Part shown: piece after piece, positions 11,754 through 23,513 of the stretch
Position numbering within the stretch: position 1 is the stretch's first letter
Layout of the letters: every line of letters starts with the position of its first letter
Origin: Aegilops tauschii subsp. strangulata
Taxonomy: Eukaryota > Streptophyta > Magnoliopsida > Poales > Poaceae
Reading direction: 5' to 3'
Assembly (NCBI RefSeq): GCF_002575655.3
Contig: NC_053040.3
Span: 153,141,148 to 153,205,147, forward strand
DNA: 64,000 bases
The notes under the pieces: generated by a model
What the model was told of the DNA's origin: nothing
What the model saw: the letters and a program-made list of their open reading frames with translations, nothing else
Databases searched by the model: none
Position numbers and translations under genes: made by a program

Positions 11754-12557
11754 ATGGCTGGCAGCAGCTGTGAGAATCGAGTGTTCACCAACGTGCCCGA
11801 GGGGTTTGTCAAGCTCCTCGTCTCCATCACCAAGCTCGCGATCGGGCCAGCAGCTCGCTCGGAGTTCACACTCTATCAGCACAAGCTCAGTGACGAAGTG
11901 TCTATGCACCAAGCTGTGGTGCAGTTCAAGGGAGGACGTTCTGCTGCACGCCACTTCCGTTTTGTGGGAAGGGCCATGCCTACGGAGAGGCATGCCATGC
12001 AGATGGCTGCCCGTGAGGCGATAGCTCGCCTTCGGGACATTCTTCCTACGATGAAGACTCGTCGCTACCGCTACCTCCCATGCCATGTGCCCTACACCAG
12101 CCACTATGCATTCGCCTGCCATCGGGGAGAACGAGATGAAGCCATCGAGATGGTTGTGGAGTATCTCAAGGCTCTGGAGGAGTCTTTCGACAACCTCGTA
12201 GATGATCTTGTGGCTGCCCGCATGGACTTAGTCCGGGGCGGTCCTGCCAGCAGGAAGGAGCTTCTCCACACGGCGCCGCCTTTGACATTCATCTCATCTT
12301 CAGCCTCGTATGCACCGGCCGTTTTGGCCACTGCTCGCCGTCTGCCTACCACTGAGGAGTTCGACCGAGTCATCGCTCCTACTCCAGTCAGAGCCGCACC
12401 GCCTGCCACACGCGCTCTACCACCAGTCGCCCCCGCACCATCACCGCAGCGCAGCGTCCCGCGCCAGGAGCCAGCTAGAGAGGAGGAGGTTGATTCTCCT
12501 GGACCACTGAGCCTTGCCATCGGCAAGGGGAAGGAGATCTTCACCATCTCCGACTGA
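11754..12557 (+). CDS. Extra ORF upstream of gag (ORF0-like), 267 aa
   Basis: An intact 267-residue frame lies between the PBS and gag, in the sense direction, starting MAGSSCENRVF. Residues 1-150 look globular: an alternating hydrophobic stretch (FVKLLVSITKLAIGPAAR), a middle part with VVQFKGGRSAARHFRFVG, and a helical segment rich in Ala and Arg, then an acidic helical part (EMVVEYLKALEESFDNLVDDL). The last 80 residues are Pro/Ala-rich and probably disordered. It has no gag, zinc-knuckle or protease motif. Extra ORFs in this position are known from long-LTR grass chromoviruses of the RIRE3/RIRE8 kind. The function is not established. It is intact while pol downstream is broken. Confidence 0.8.
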   Translation: MAGSSCENRVFTNVPEGFVKLLVSITKLAIGPAARSEFTLYQHKLSDEVSMHQAVVQFKGGRSAARHFRFVGRAMPTERHAMQMAAREAIARLRDILPTMKTRRYRYLPCHVPYTSHYAFACHRGERDEAIEMVVEYLKALEESFDNLVDDLVAARMDLVRGGPASRKELLHTAPPLTFISSSASYAPAVLATARRLPTTEEFDRVIAPTPVRAAPPATRALPPVAPAPSPQRSVPRQEPAREEEVDSPGPLSLAIGKGKEIFTISD

Positions 12558-12878
12558 GAGCACCGAGTAGCCGCGTGTTATGCCTGCTTGTATGATGTGT
12601 TGTTTTATCTGTACGCTAGTTTGTATTGGTGTGTTTGGTGCCTTCCGGAGTAGTACGCTAGTTTTTAATAACATGTCAGGATTGTGTACGCGCATCCTGA
12701 GTGCTGTATCTTGTGTTTGCTTTTCGCATGTAAGATTTATGTTAAGCACTTCTTCTCCATGAAAAATCATTTGTGTTTCTTTGGAAACCTTGAAGCCTTT
12801 TTATTTTTGCCTTTGCGAGATTTTTGTGCTACACAATTTTTCTCATGGGTTTTGCAAATAATACCCCAGACTGGAAAA

Positions 12879-15800
12879 ATGTCTCGCCCGTGGACTCGCT
12901 CCATGCCCAATCAGCCAGAAGAGGTTTACGGGACACAGACCAGCAACAATTTCACTCAGGGTCAGTCCAGCCAACAAGACAGCGAAGCAGCACTGTCTCA
13001 AGTATGCCGTCTCTTCGAGCAAAGCCAGCAACAGCACCAAGAGATGATGAACCATGTCATCAACATGGGAAACCACCGTGAACCCTATCAACCCCATTCC
13101 AAGTTATCTGAATTACAGAAGACTCGCCCCTCAACTTTTGCTCACACCGACAGACCGCTGGAAGCCGATGATTGGCTTCGTGAGATTGAAAGGAAACTGA
13201 TTATTGCTCAGTGCTCAGATCATGAGAAGGTGCTTTATGCACCACACTACCTTACTGGAGCAGCCGCAGCATGGTGGGAAAACCTCCTACACATGCATCC
13301 CAGGGAACACAACATCACCTGGGAGGAATTCAAGGAAGGCTTCCGTGGGGCACACACCCCCAGGAGCATCCTAAAGATCAAGAAGAGAGAGTTTGACAAC
13401 CTGAAGCAAAGAGGCATGTCCGTCACAGAATACAATGGTCAGTTCACCCAGCTGTCTCGTTACGCCTACGACGAGCACATGACAGAAAGCAAGAAGATGG
13501 AAAAATTCCTGGACGGCCTGGCACCAGCACTGAGATGCCAACTGATTGTACACACCTTTCCGGATTTTAAGACGCTGGTGGACAAGGCCATCACCTTGGA
13601 GAATGAACGCCGTAGTCTGGAAGATATCCGCAAGCGAAAGAGGGACAAGACGACTCTTGCCCGCAGCAACCGAGGCAAGACTGAGGTCCCAAGGACAGAC
13701 ACAAGGAGATCCACGACTACTGAGCCAAGACCCGTCGGAAAATTTCATGCCAGAGACAAGGAGTTCACATACCGTCCAGGGGTCACCTGCTATGCTTGTG
13801 GTCAACAAGGGCATTATGCTAAACAGTGCCCGAAGCCAAGAGACTCGGCACCCAAGCCGAACAATGGTGGAAACAATCCAGCCCCCAAGCGCAACAACTT
13901 CAATCCCAGCAACAACCACAGGAAGGGTCACCTGAACCATGTGACCAGGGAAGAAGCGCAGAATGCCCCAGACATCGTGCTCGGTACGTTCCCTGTCAAC
14001 ACAGTACCTGCCACGGTTTTGTTTGATTCTGGAGCTTCCCATTCGTTCGTTTCGAAGAGTTTTGTTTCGCAACATGGTTTTCCGATACTTCCCTTGGAAA
14101 AATCTATGATCATCAAGTCCCCCGGAAATAAGCAAATCGCTCAGGGTTACTGCCAAGGAGTGGTCATTGAGTTCGAAGGACTACAATTCCACGCGAATCT
14201 CATCGTGTTGGAAAGTAAAGGACTGGATGTCATTTTAGGGATGGACTGGTTGACCACCAACAAAGGATTCATCGACTGTTTCAATCGGACAGTGATTCTC
14301 ACTCACCATCACGGCAAGACTATAAGAGTTTCCGCCCAAGAAAGGCCACGATCACAGCAACCAAAACTGAACAAAATGGACATTGCAGAACTGAGAAAAG
14401 TTCCAGTGGTATGCGAGTTTCCGGATGTGTTTCCTGAAGAACTACCAGGCATGCCACCAGACCGAGAGATCGAATTCAACATTGAACTAGCACCTGGCAC
14501 CGCTCCCATCTATAAGAAGCCTTATAGAATGGCACCCTCAGAATTGGTGGAGTTGAAGAAGCAGATAAGAGAATTATTGGACAAAGGATTTATTCGAGCC
14601 AGCTCCTCACCATGGGGTTCGCCTGTGTTGTTCGCTAAGAAGAAAGATGGGACACTGAGGCTGTGCATAGACTATCGAGCCCTCAATATGGTCACCATCA
14701 AAAACAAATATCCGATGCCACGGATCAATGATTTGTTTGACCAGCTCGCACAAGCCAAGGTATTTTCAAAGATTGATTTGAGATCGGGATACCATCAACT
14801 GAAGGTACGGACAGAAGACATTCCCAAGACAGCCTTCACTTCCAGATATGGGTTATACGAGTTCACAGTGATGCCTTTTGGACTAACGAACGCCCCCGCA
14901 TATTTCGTCCACCTCATGAACAAGGTATTCATGAAATTCATGGACAAATTTGTGGTGGTATTCATTGACGATATTCTGGTTTACTCAAGGACACCAGAAG
15001 AGCATGCTGAGCACCTCAGGATTGTTTTGGGAGAATTGAGGAAACATCAGTTGTACGCCAAATTTAGCAAGTGCGAATTTTGGCTAAGACAAGTTGGTTT
15101 CTTGGGCCATATACTGAACCAAGAAGGCGTGGCCGTAGACCCAGAGAAAGTCAAGGCCATACTGAACTGGAAGCCACCCGCCAATGTCACAGATGTACGG
15201 AGTTTCCTAGGGATGGCCGGATATTACAGGAGATTTATTGAAGGATTCTCCACTGTGGCGAAGCCTATAACACAGTTACTCAAGAAGGACAAAAAATTTG
15301 TATGGACAGAAGCATGCGAGCAGAGCTTCCAAGAACTCAAGAAGAAGCTGACAACCGCACCGGTCTTAACTGTACCAGACATACACAAGAGCTTTGAAGT
15401 GTATTGTGACGCGTCCCGAAAAGGTCTCGGATGTGTGCTAATGCAGGATGGCAAAGTTGTCGCATATGCCTCCAGGCAGCTGCGAAAACATGAGGAAAAT
15501 TACCCAACACATGACCTGGAGCTAGCAGCAGTTATACATGCACTCAAGGAGTGGAGGCACTTTCTGTTGGGAGATCGCTGTGAAATATATATGGACCATA
15601 AGAGCCTCAAATATATTTTCACACAGCCAGAGCTGAATTTACGCCAACGACGCTGGTTGGAACTAGTCAAGGACTATGACGTCGGTATTCACTACCACCC
15701 AGGGAAAGCAAATGTAGTGGCCGATGCCCTTAGTCGAAACCCCAGCCCGGACAGTGACGGTCAGCACAATTTGAGGCCTGAGTTTCAGTGAGAGTTCGCT

Positions 15801-17320
15801 AGGCTCAACATGATGTTAGTCTCTGAGGGCACCGTATCGAACCTGGAGATACAACCCACCCTGGTGGAACAAATTAAGAAGGCTCAACAAGGACATCCCA
15901 GCATCGAAGGCATAAAGAAGAAAATGAATCTTAGTAAGACTTCAGAGTTCGTCACAGACAGTGAAGGGACATTATGGTACCGAGACAGACTTTGCGTACC
16001 TAACATTGAGGAACTCAAGCAACAGATCTTGACGGAAAGCCACACCGCCCCATACTCGATCCATCCTGGAGGAACCAAAATGTACAAGGACATCCAGGAA
16101 AGATTTTGGTGGCACGGTATGAAAAGAGATATAGCCACATTCATCGCTTGTTGCGATTCATGTCAGCGCATCAAGGCCGAGCACCAAAAGCCAGCAGGAC
16201 TACTCCAGCCTAACAGGATACCAGAGTGGAAATGGGATGAAATAGGAATGGACTTATTGTCGGATTACCCTGATCACAACGCGGAAATGACGCCATATGG
16301 GTCATCACAGACCGACTAACCAAGGTTGCTCATTTCATTCCCGTGAAGACTACCTACTCCACACAAAGACTAGCAAAACTTTATCTCTCCCGTATAGTTT
16401 GCTTGCACGGAGTCCCAAAGACTATAATATCAGACCGAGGCACCCAATTCGTCTCCAAATTTTTGGATCACCTACAACAAGCTCTGGGCACGCAGCTAGC
16501 TTTCAGTACATCATACCACCCTCAGACTGACGGACAGACAGAACGTGTGAACCAGATCCTAGAGGATATGCTAAGGGCCTGTGTGCTCACCTATGGATCC
16601 AGTTGGGAAGAAAGTTTGCCGTATGCCGAATTTGCTTACAACAACAGTTACCAAGCCAGCTTGCAAATGGCACCCTTTGAAGCATTGTACGGATGGAGGT
16701 GTCGTACCCCACTGAATTGGTCAGAAACAGGTGACAGCCGTATCTTCGGCCCAGATATGCTTAAAGAGGCCGAGGAGAAAGTTAAACAAATCAGGGACAG
16801 ACTCAGGACGGCGCAGAGCCAACAAAAGAGCTACTATGATCAGAAGCATCGTGAGGTCAGCTTTGAACCCGGTGATTCCGTATACCTCCGAGTATCTCCT
16901 ATGAGGGGTCTGCAACGGTTCAAAATTAAGGGGAAGCTAGCCCCAAGATTTATTGGGCCATTTTGTGTAAAGGCACGAAGAGGCACGGTAGCCTACCAGC
17001 TAGACCTACCCAAGGAGCTGTCAGACGTCCATGACGTGTTCCACGTCTCATAGTTAAGAAAGTGTGTGAGCAACCCAGAAAAGCATGTACCTCGTGAGGA
17101 CATTGATATGCAACCAGATCTCACCTACAGAGAAAGGCCAGTAAAGATCTTAGAAGAGTCTGAACGGAGGACCCGTCAGAAAACGAGAAAGTTTTTCAGG
17201 GTTCAGTGGAGCAACCACACTGAGGATGAAGCTACATGGGAAAGGGAGGATTTCCTTCGAGCAGAGTATCCATATCTATTTGAGGATCAGCAGAAATCTC
17301 GAGGACGAGATTTTTCCTAA
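12879..17320 (+). pseudogene. Gypsy gag-pol polyprotein, four inactivating lesions
   Basis: The start is taken at ATG 12879 ([12 protein letters not shown]), because the frame upstream of it has no gag similarity. Domains in order: retrotransposon gag (about 13130-13480), CCHC knuckle [14 protein letters not shown] (near 13789), aspartic protease LFDSGASHS (near 14020), RT with FIDDILVYS (near 14960), RNase H starting [11 protein letters not shown] (near 15400), integrase zinc finger HPGG...CDSCQ (near 16065-16160), integrase core with SDRGTQF (near 16430), a GPF module (near 16945) and a chromodomain (17066-17300). Breaks are TGA at 15789, a 1-bp loss near 16250 that shifts the frame, a TGA at about 16270 in the correct frame, and TAG at 17051. 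The nonsense codons fit C-to-T changes. Gag through RNase H is one open frame. Confidence 0.93.
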
Positions 17321-17332
17321 GGGGGTAGGTGT
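17316..17332 (+). promoter_or_regulatory. Polypurine tract of gypsy element
   Basis: AAGGGGGTAGGTGT directly precedes the 3' LTR start TGTGACACC at 17333. This is the plus-strand primer position. Confidence 0.65.
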
Positions 17333-20300
17333 TGTGACACCCAAGTTTTTATTTGGATTTTTCAAAAGATTTTATCTGACTTGAGGGGAGTGATTTAACT
17401 TTTTCTTCAAGAGAACTCTCCCTCTCATATACTTTTCTTTATGGCAAAAGTTTTATTTGGATTCACCCAAGATCCGCCTTTGGTCTTGGAAGTTCTTGCT
17501 TTTCATTTGGACTCAAGACAAAATGTTTTTCATTTGGGAAAATAACTTTTGAAAATCTTTTTGAATTTTGCACTATGGCTTTTGGAAAGTCCTTTGCCAC
17601 TTTCAACAATTCCTTCTTGCCATGGCCTTAGTGCAAATGCTCTCTCCTAACCCTTCCCTCACCTTTGGATCATGTTTTACACCAAATCCAGCAAGTTGAA
17701 CCTCCCCATGTATCTATTTCCATTCAAATTCTATTCAAATAAATTTCTGCCTTCTTTTCTAGCACTTGCAGATTTGCAAAGGAACTCCACTTTCTGTCTT
17801 GATTTTTGGCCCCAAACCTTTTTCCCCTCCTAGTCCTTTGAACCCTCAACCTAGAACCATGAAGATCCACTGGTCTTCAGTTCAAAATTTTCAAACTACA
17901 CTTGCTGCAAGTTTGGACCAGATTTGTCAAATTTGGTGAAATTCATTCCAAACCTTCTCCAAAAATTCCAAGTAAAATCAGGCAGCCTCTGGGTGCATTG
18001 AGTGGTCATCTCACCAAGTTACAGCTCCAGAAAAATTTATCTCATAGCCAAAACCTTCTGTCGAACACCTGCAGTGCACTATCTTTGTCAAAGTTCAGAA
18101 AGTTCAGAAATTCAGTCAGTGGCTGCTGTCGTTTTCTTCAGAGGAGGACGTCGATCTCGCCAGTGCCACCGCGTCGCCTTGCTCCTCGTCCCCGCCCCCT
18201 TGTTCCTGCACCGCACGAACGCCTGGCGCCTTGCGGGCGTCGGCGACGAGCAGCAGAAGGTGCACCGCCCCGTGACCGACGCCGGCGGCGGCTTTGCGGA
18301 CGCCAGCGGGAGACACGGCGCTGACGACACCACCCAGCGCCGCCCAAACCACCGGAGCTCGCCGCGTGGCCTTCCACTCCCCCGAACGCGTTGCCGCTCT
18401 CGTCGTGAACCGCAGGGCGCGGAGCGCGCTCTCTGCCGCCGTTGAGCCCGTGCGGTCACCTCACCGTGGACCAACGACATTACGCCAAGACCGTCTCCGT
18501 TTAGCGGTAAAACGGCTCCAGTAACCTCCACTGATGCTGCCTGGCCGCTCAAACCACCTGCCCATCCACTGCTCCGCCGTAATCGCTCGCCGGAGATTCT
18601 CCGTTCACGGCCACCCCGTCGATCTGCCTATAAATAGAGGCCCCGAGCTTCAACTCGAGCACCCACCAGCCCTGCACTCCCCCTAGAGCACGCCTAGCCA
18701 CTGGAAGAGCCCCGAGGAGGTCTCCTTCCTCGACTCCGGCCGCCGCGACCCGCCACGGGATCCAGCCCGATTCGCCCCTGTGTGTGCTCCTCCGCCTCCA
18801 TTCTCTTTCCAGTAGCTTCACCTTGCATCACTCGTTCTGACCCGCGCCTCAATTCGTAGTTTGCAGCCCTCCACCGGAGTTCTCCATCCTCACCCGAGCC
18901 GCCGTCCGCCGGAGATAGTGTCGCCGTCGACGTGGTGCTCCCCGTTGGACGAGTCCACCACCCACCGACGCGGAAGAAGACGTTGAAGCTCTTGGTACCC
19001 TCCGTTTCTCCTAACTCGCCGTGGTTCGACGCCGGCGTCCACCGCAGTCTTCGGGCGCCGGCGAGCTTTTCAAACCTGACATGTGGACCCCGCGTGTCAG
19101 CCTCTGTTCTTTTATTCGCGAACCGTTTTCTATTGGCGCCTTCGGGCAAAATACGTCTTCTCCTTTGCGCTTGCGCATTCCCAGCCGAAGCGTTTTCTGT
19201 TTTCTCAGTTAAAACCCTGGAACTTTTCTGTTTCATTATAGATAAGTCCCTGGACAGAAACCTTTATAACTTTTTAATAAAAAGGAATTTTTGAGTGATT
19301 CTTTTTCTGACAATCTTCAAATTTTGTCTAGTTTTTTATGGGATTTATTTGAAAAATGTTTGGAAAAGTTTCTGTGTATGTGTTGGTTTTCACGTTAGTA
19401 CCCGTTTCGTGATTGCCGTAGGTTCCGGGAGAGGTGAAGGGGCCGCGAACTTCGCCGAGCTAGACTCTGACTTCTCCGAACCAGGCAAGCATGTTTTGGA
19501 CATTTGATATGACAGGTGTTTTGCAGTTCGCGTGAAAGTTGTGCGTGGCATATGAGTGTCGGTAAAAACCTCGTTGCTTGTAAGGCAACGACCCGGTTGT
19601 TCCAAAGTTGCGATGACCTCTGATGAGAGGTGGCCTAATCATGTGGTGACATGAAGGGGCAGTAAGGTGGTACTGTTGTAGAATACTAGCCTTGCGTCAT
19701 CCGACTTTCTTCGACGTTAACGTGGTTGGAGCTACGTTATCGTTCTTTTCCCGCATGTTCCAAAGTTGCGATGACCTCTGATGAGAGGTGGCCAAATCAT
19801 GTGGTGACATGAAGGGAAGCAAGGTGGTACTGTTGTAGCATACCAGCCTTGTGTATCCGACTTTTCCGACGTTAACATGGTTGGAGCCGTGTTACCGTTC
19901 TTTCCCCTTCCGTGCTACCACATGTCTCATTGCCAGGATGCGGTTTCGTAAGTTGGTAACCTCTTTCCGTGTACACACCAAACAGAGAGGCCGGGATGAT
20001 GGTACCTTGGCCCAGGATTAAAGCCAGTCATCCGGTCAGGGGGCATGGGTGTTTCCGGCTGGGACCAAGAGGGGGGGCACCCCCTTAGAGCGCGCGTATA
20101 GAAATTTGATCCCATGCTACGCGAGGTTGTAGCCTCCCCGTCTCAAGGTTTTTCTTGAATGTTGCCGAGGGTGATCCCTGGCTTCGGATGGTTGAATTGG
20201 GTGTGTAGTGGTTAGACGTGTTTCTTCCAAAACACCGTAGACGGAACTAGTCCCCGTGACTACTGAAATCCGTTGGCTGTGGTTAAGTACAAACTCTGCA

Positions 20301-21423
20301 GAGTCAATTCTTTCCAAATCATCGTATCCATGATCAAGTAGTGTAAACATTATATCCATATCTATCCGTGTGAAAAACTTGTCCCCGATGAACAAGCTCA
20401 AGTGGTAAATTCAGTTTTATTGATATTCCTGTGGATGGATTAACTTTATATTTGTCTCATGCTCGTGATAAATTATATTCCCGACTATTGTATTATCGAG
20501 CTACAATATAAGCCCTTTATGAGACGTCGCGCAGACATCCGACTGTGGCGTGTACTCGTTTCTCACTTTAAATATAAGCCCTTTATGTGGTGTCGCCCCG
20601 ACGCCCGACTGTGGCATTATCATTCCGCATTTTCCGCTCGAGGAGTCTTTCAGACACTCGTTTGGCACCTGTATTATTATTCCGCATTTTTCGCTCGAGG
20701 AGTCTTTCAGACACTCGTTTGGCACCTGTATTATTATTCCGCATTTTCCGCTCGAGGAGTCTTTCAGACACTCGTTTGGCACCTGTATTACTATTCTGCA
20801 GTTTCCGCTCGAGGCGTCATTCAAACCCTCGCTTGGCACCCAGTATTTATTATCTCTATGTCTAATCGCACCGGTTAACTTGTTCATATGCTTCATGTTT
20901 ACATTTGTTATACCTTATGTCCGAACTGTCTTGCGAGTACTTTCATAGTACTCACCTGGCTTGTTGATTTGGCCAGATGTTGACGAAGGCGATCTCTTGG
21001 ATGAAGAGTTTGATAGCGCGCCCGACGCCTAGAGGAGTCCCAGTCAGTCCTGTGCGATCCCGGATATTGGTCACTTGTATTGTATACGCTTCCGCCACCC
21101 GCAATAAATCTTCTCGAGCCTCACTCCGACGCTCGATGAGTCGTAGTCTTCTGGAATCATATCACTCGCTTCGCGGTGATATTTCCACCACCATCATTAT
21201 CGTGAGTTAGTAGTTGCCACCCTATCCGCCGTTTTGTTTTAGCGGCGTGCATGTAATAAATTGTTGGGCAGTCTCTGCTCAACCTTGTATTATATTTAGT
21301 ACTCCTGGTATTTTTCTTCTGTGACCAAGATATTGTCTATCAGTGAGAAGGAATTCTTCCTCGCTGGTCCGTAAAAGGGATTGGTCTCTCAATAATTATT
21401 TTATTGAAAAACCGGTCGTGACA
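17333..21423 (+). repeat. 3' LTR of gypsy element
   Basis: The 4,091-bp LTR nearly matches 7502-11587, including the 158-bp duplication, the 57-bp array and TATAAATA at 18629. Differences are mostly transitions plus a few small indels, for example near 19290 and 19525. It ends CGTGACA next to the TCTTG duplication. Confidence 0.93.
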
Positions 21424-21428
21424 TCTTG
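21424..21428. repeat. Target site duplication (right) of gypsy element
   Basis: TCTTG is identical to 7497-7501. Copia pol sequence resumes directly after it. Confidence 0.95.
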
Positions 21429-22013
21429 GAAGTCATGTTGTTGGACAACGATGAACCTATGAGATATGGAGAAGCGATGGTGGGCCCATATTCCGACAAA
21501 TGGTTAGAAGCCATGAAATCCGAGATAAATGGATCTTTAAGAAGAAGACAGACATGGACGGTAATGTTACCGTCTATGAAGCTCGACTTGTGGAAAAGAG
21601 TATTTTCACAAGTTCAAGGAGTTGACTACAATGAGATTTTCTCATCCGTAGCGATGCTTAAGTCCGTCGGAATCATGTTAGCATTAGCTGCATTTATGAA
21701 ATCTGGCAGATGGATGTCAAAAACAAGTTTCCTTACCAGTTTTCGTAAGGAAAGGTTGTATGTGATACAATCAGAAAGGTTTTGTCGATCCTAAGGATGC
21801 TAAAAGGTATGCTAGCTCCAGCGATCCTTCCATGGACTAGAGCAAGCATCTCGGAGTCAGAATATAAGCTTTGATGGAGCGATCAAAGTTTTTGGGTTTA
21901 TACAAAGTTTGTTAGAAACTTGTATTTACAATAAAGTGAGTGGGAGCGCTACAACATTTCTGATAAGTATATGTGAATGACATATTGTTGATCCGAAATG
22001 ATGTAAAATTTCT
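21424..22013 (+). pseudogene. Degenerate copia RT remnant (second part)
   Basis: This stretch continues the copia pol interrupted at 7501. It corresponds to 39175-39850 of the better copia copy: the EVMLLD..EPM linker, then RT segments around KSEINGS, QGVDYNEIFSSVAMLKSV and the YVDDILL region at about 21965-21990. Frameshifts and stops occur throughout. It ends at a deletion junction, so the rest of RT and all of RNase H are missing. Confidence 0.8.
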
Positions 22014-22058
22014 GGAACGAATGTTGTACGTGGTTATAGGTCCATGAATGACATATTG
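22014..22058 (+). other. Filler DNA at a deletion junction in copia 1
   Basis: Between the RT remnant and the truncated LTR lie about 45 bp that fit neither. They include GTACGTGGTTA, which occurs in the LTR near 2960, and a 16-bp exact copy (22045-22060) of TGAATGACATATTGTT from 21974-21989. This is the pattern expected when a break is repaired by end joining with short templated insertions. Confidence 0.6.
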
Positions 22059-22981
22059 TTCGATGACGCTAGGGTTATAGGGAAAGTATGTACATGGTTA
22101 CCGAATGTTGTTCGGAGTCCCGGATGAGATCCCGGACGTCACGAGGAGTTCCGGAATGGTCCGGAGGTAAAGATTTATATATGGGAAGTCCTGTTTTGGT
22201 CACCGGAAAAGTTTCGGGTGATATCGGTAATGTACCGGGACCACCGGGATGGTCCCGGGGGTCCACCAAGTGGGGCCACCAGCCCCAGAAGGCTGCGTGG
22301 GCCAAGTGTGGGAGGGGACCAGCCCCAGGTGGGCTGGTGCGCCCCCCACCAAGGCCCAAGGCGCATGGGAGAGTGGGAGGGGGCAAACCCTAGGTCCAGA
22401 TGGGCCTTAAGGCCCACCCTAGTGGCGCCCCCTCTCCTCCCCTTGGCCGCCCCCCTAGATGGGATCTAGGGCTGGCCGCCACCCCTAGGGGTGGGAACCC
22501 TAGAGGGGGCGCAGCCCCCTCCCCCCTATATATAGTTGAGGTTTGGGGCTGCCCATAAACACGAGAACGTCTCTCTTTCGGCGCAGCCTTACCCCTCTCT
22601 CTCCTCCTCCTCTCCCGCGGTGCTTGGCGAAGCCCTGCGGGATTGCCACGCTCCTCCATCACCACCATGCCGTCGTGCTGCTGCTGGATGGAGTCTTCCC
22701 CAACCTCTCCCTCTCTCCTTGCTGGATCAAGGCGTGGGAGACATCACCGGGTTGCATGTGTGTTGAACGCGGAGGCACCGTTCTTCGGTGCTTAGATCGG
22801 AATCAACCGCGATCTGAATCGCTACGAGTGCGACTCCTTCATCCGCGTTCTTGCAACGCTTCCGCATCGCGATCTACAAGGGTATGTAGATGCACTCCCC
22901 TTCCCTTCGTTGCTAGAATACTCCATAGATTGATCTTGGTGATGCGTAGAAAATTTTGAATTTCTGCTACGTTCCCCAACA
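22059..22981 (+). repeat. Truncated 3' LTR of copia element 1
   Basis: Matches 2930-3855 of the 5' LTR, with a TATA box at 22527 and the intact LTR end CCCCAACA. The first roughly 857 bp of the LTR are absent. Confidence 0.9.
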
Positions 22982-22986
22982 ATAGC
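22982..22986. repeat. Target site duplication (right) of copia element 1
   Basis: ATAGC is identical to 2068-2072. The host intron sequence resumes after it. Confidence 0.95.
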
Positions 22987-23046
22987 AATGCAAGATACCA
23001 TATGCACGATATGAGCAACATAACCCTGCCAAGTTAGAGCATACAC

Positions 23047-23195
23047 CTCGGGGGGAAATAGGACTGGTCATCTGTCTCTGAATCCTCCTCTGAGGAGCTA
23101 TCCGTAACCAGCAAGACATGCGCTTCGTCAGATAGCATTGTCTGCTCTGAAGACCTTGTTTCCACTTTAGATTTTTCCATGACCGTGCCGAATGG
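23047..23195 (-). CDS. Repeated exon module (copy A), one base short
   Basis: A homologue of the exon at 1639-1788, with acceptor CTTCCTGTGCATCAG before CCATTCGGCACG and donor GAG|GTGTATG. The peptide has MEKSKVETRSSEQ and the acidic run TDSSSEEDSETDDQS. The length is 149 rather than 150 bp, because a run of six C near the 3' end would need a seventh to keep phase 0. The copia element starts in the intron just downstream in the direction of transcription. The missing base is either a real frameshift or a homopolymer sequencing error. Confidence 0.6.
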
Positions 23196-23513
23196 CTGAT
23201 GCACAGGAAGAGTAATTGAATGTACTGAATTTTTGACAAATTTAACACATAATAAAAAAATGATGGCATGATATAATTCACATATAAGATGACTGGCTAA
23301 CCAGGGTGGCATTGCAAAATTCACATATATGATGCCTGGCTAAACAAGATGGCATTGCATGATTCACATATACGATAAAGAAACTAAACAGATGGCATTG
23401 ACGCAAAGCATGTCTAAACTAAGCAGATGACATATTTGATGTATACAGTAAGCAATGCAAGGCACCATATGCATGATATTACCAACATCAGCATGCCAAG
23501 TTAGAGCGAAGAC

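Larger units (their letters stand above)
7502..21423 (+). mobile_element. Complete Ty3/gypsy chromovirus with 4.1-kb LTRs
   Basis: The 13,922-bp element is bounded by TGTGACACCC...CGTGACA LTRs and a perfect TCTTG duplication. The order is 5' LTR (7502-11587), PBS, an extra ORF (11754-12557), gag-pol (from 12879) with a C-terminal chromodomain, a polypurine tract, and the 3' LTR (17333-21423). The pol order RT-RNaseH-integrase and the chromodomain put it among chromoviruses, probably the Tekay/Del lineage. I do not assign a family name. A hand count over the first 1.9 kb of the LTRs gives roughly 23 substitutions (about 1.2%), so the insertion is fairly recent. It lies in the same orientation as its copia host. 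Confidence 0.95.
2073..22981 (+). mobile_element. Copia LTR retrotransposon 1 (Angela/WIS/BARE type), split by a gypsy element
   Basis: The element begins TGTTGGAAATATGCCCTAGA, the hallmark LTR start of the Angela/WIS/BARE copia group of Triticeae, and ends CCCCAACA, with a perfect 5-bp ATAGC duplication outside. The order is 5' LTR, PBS, degenerate gag, protease, integrase, then the gypsy insertion at 7502-21423, then a short RT remnant and a truncated 3' LTR. Its own length without the insert is about 7.0 kb. The 3' part of pol and about the first 857 bp of the 3' LTR have been deleted. It inserted into an intron of the minus-strand gene around it. Coding remnants are full of stops and frameshifts, so it is not autonomous. 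Confidence 0.93.
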
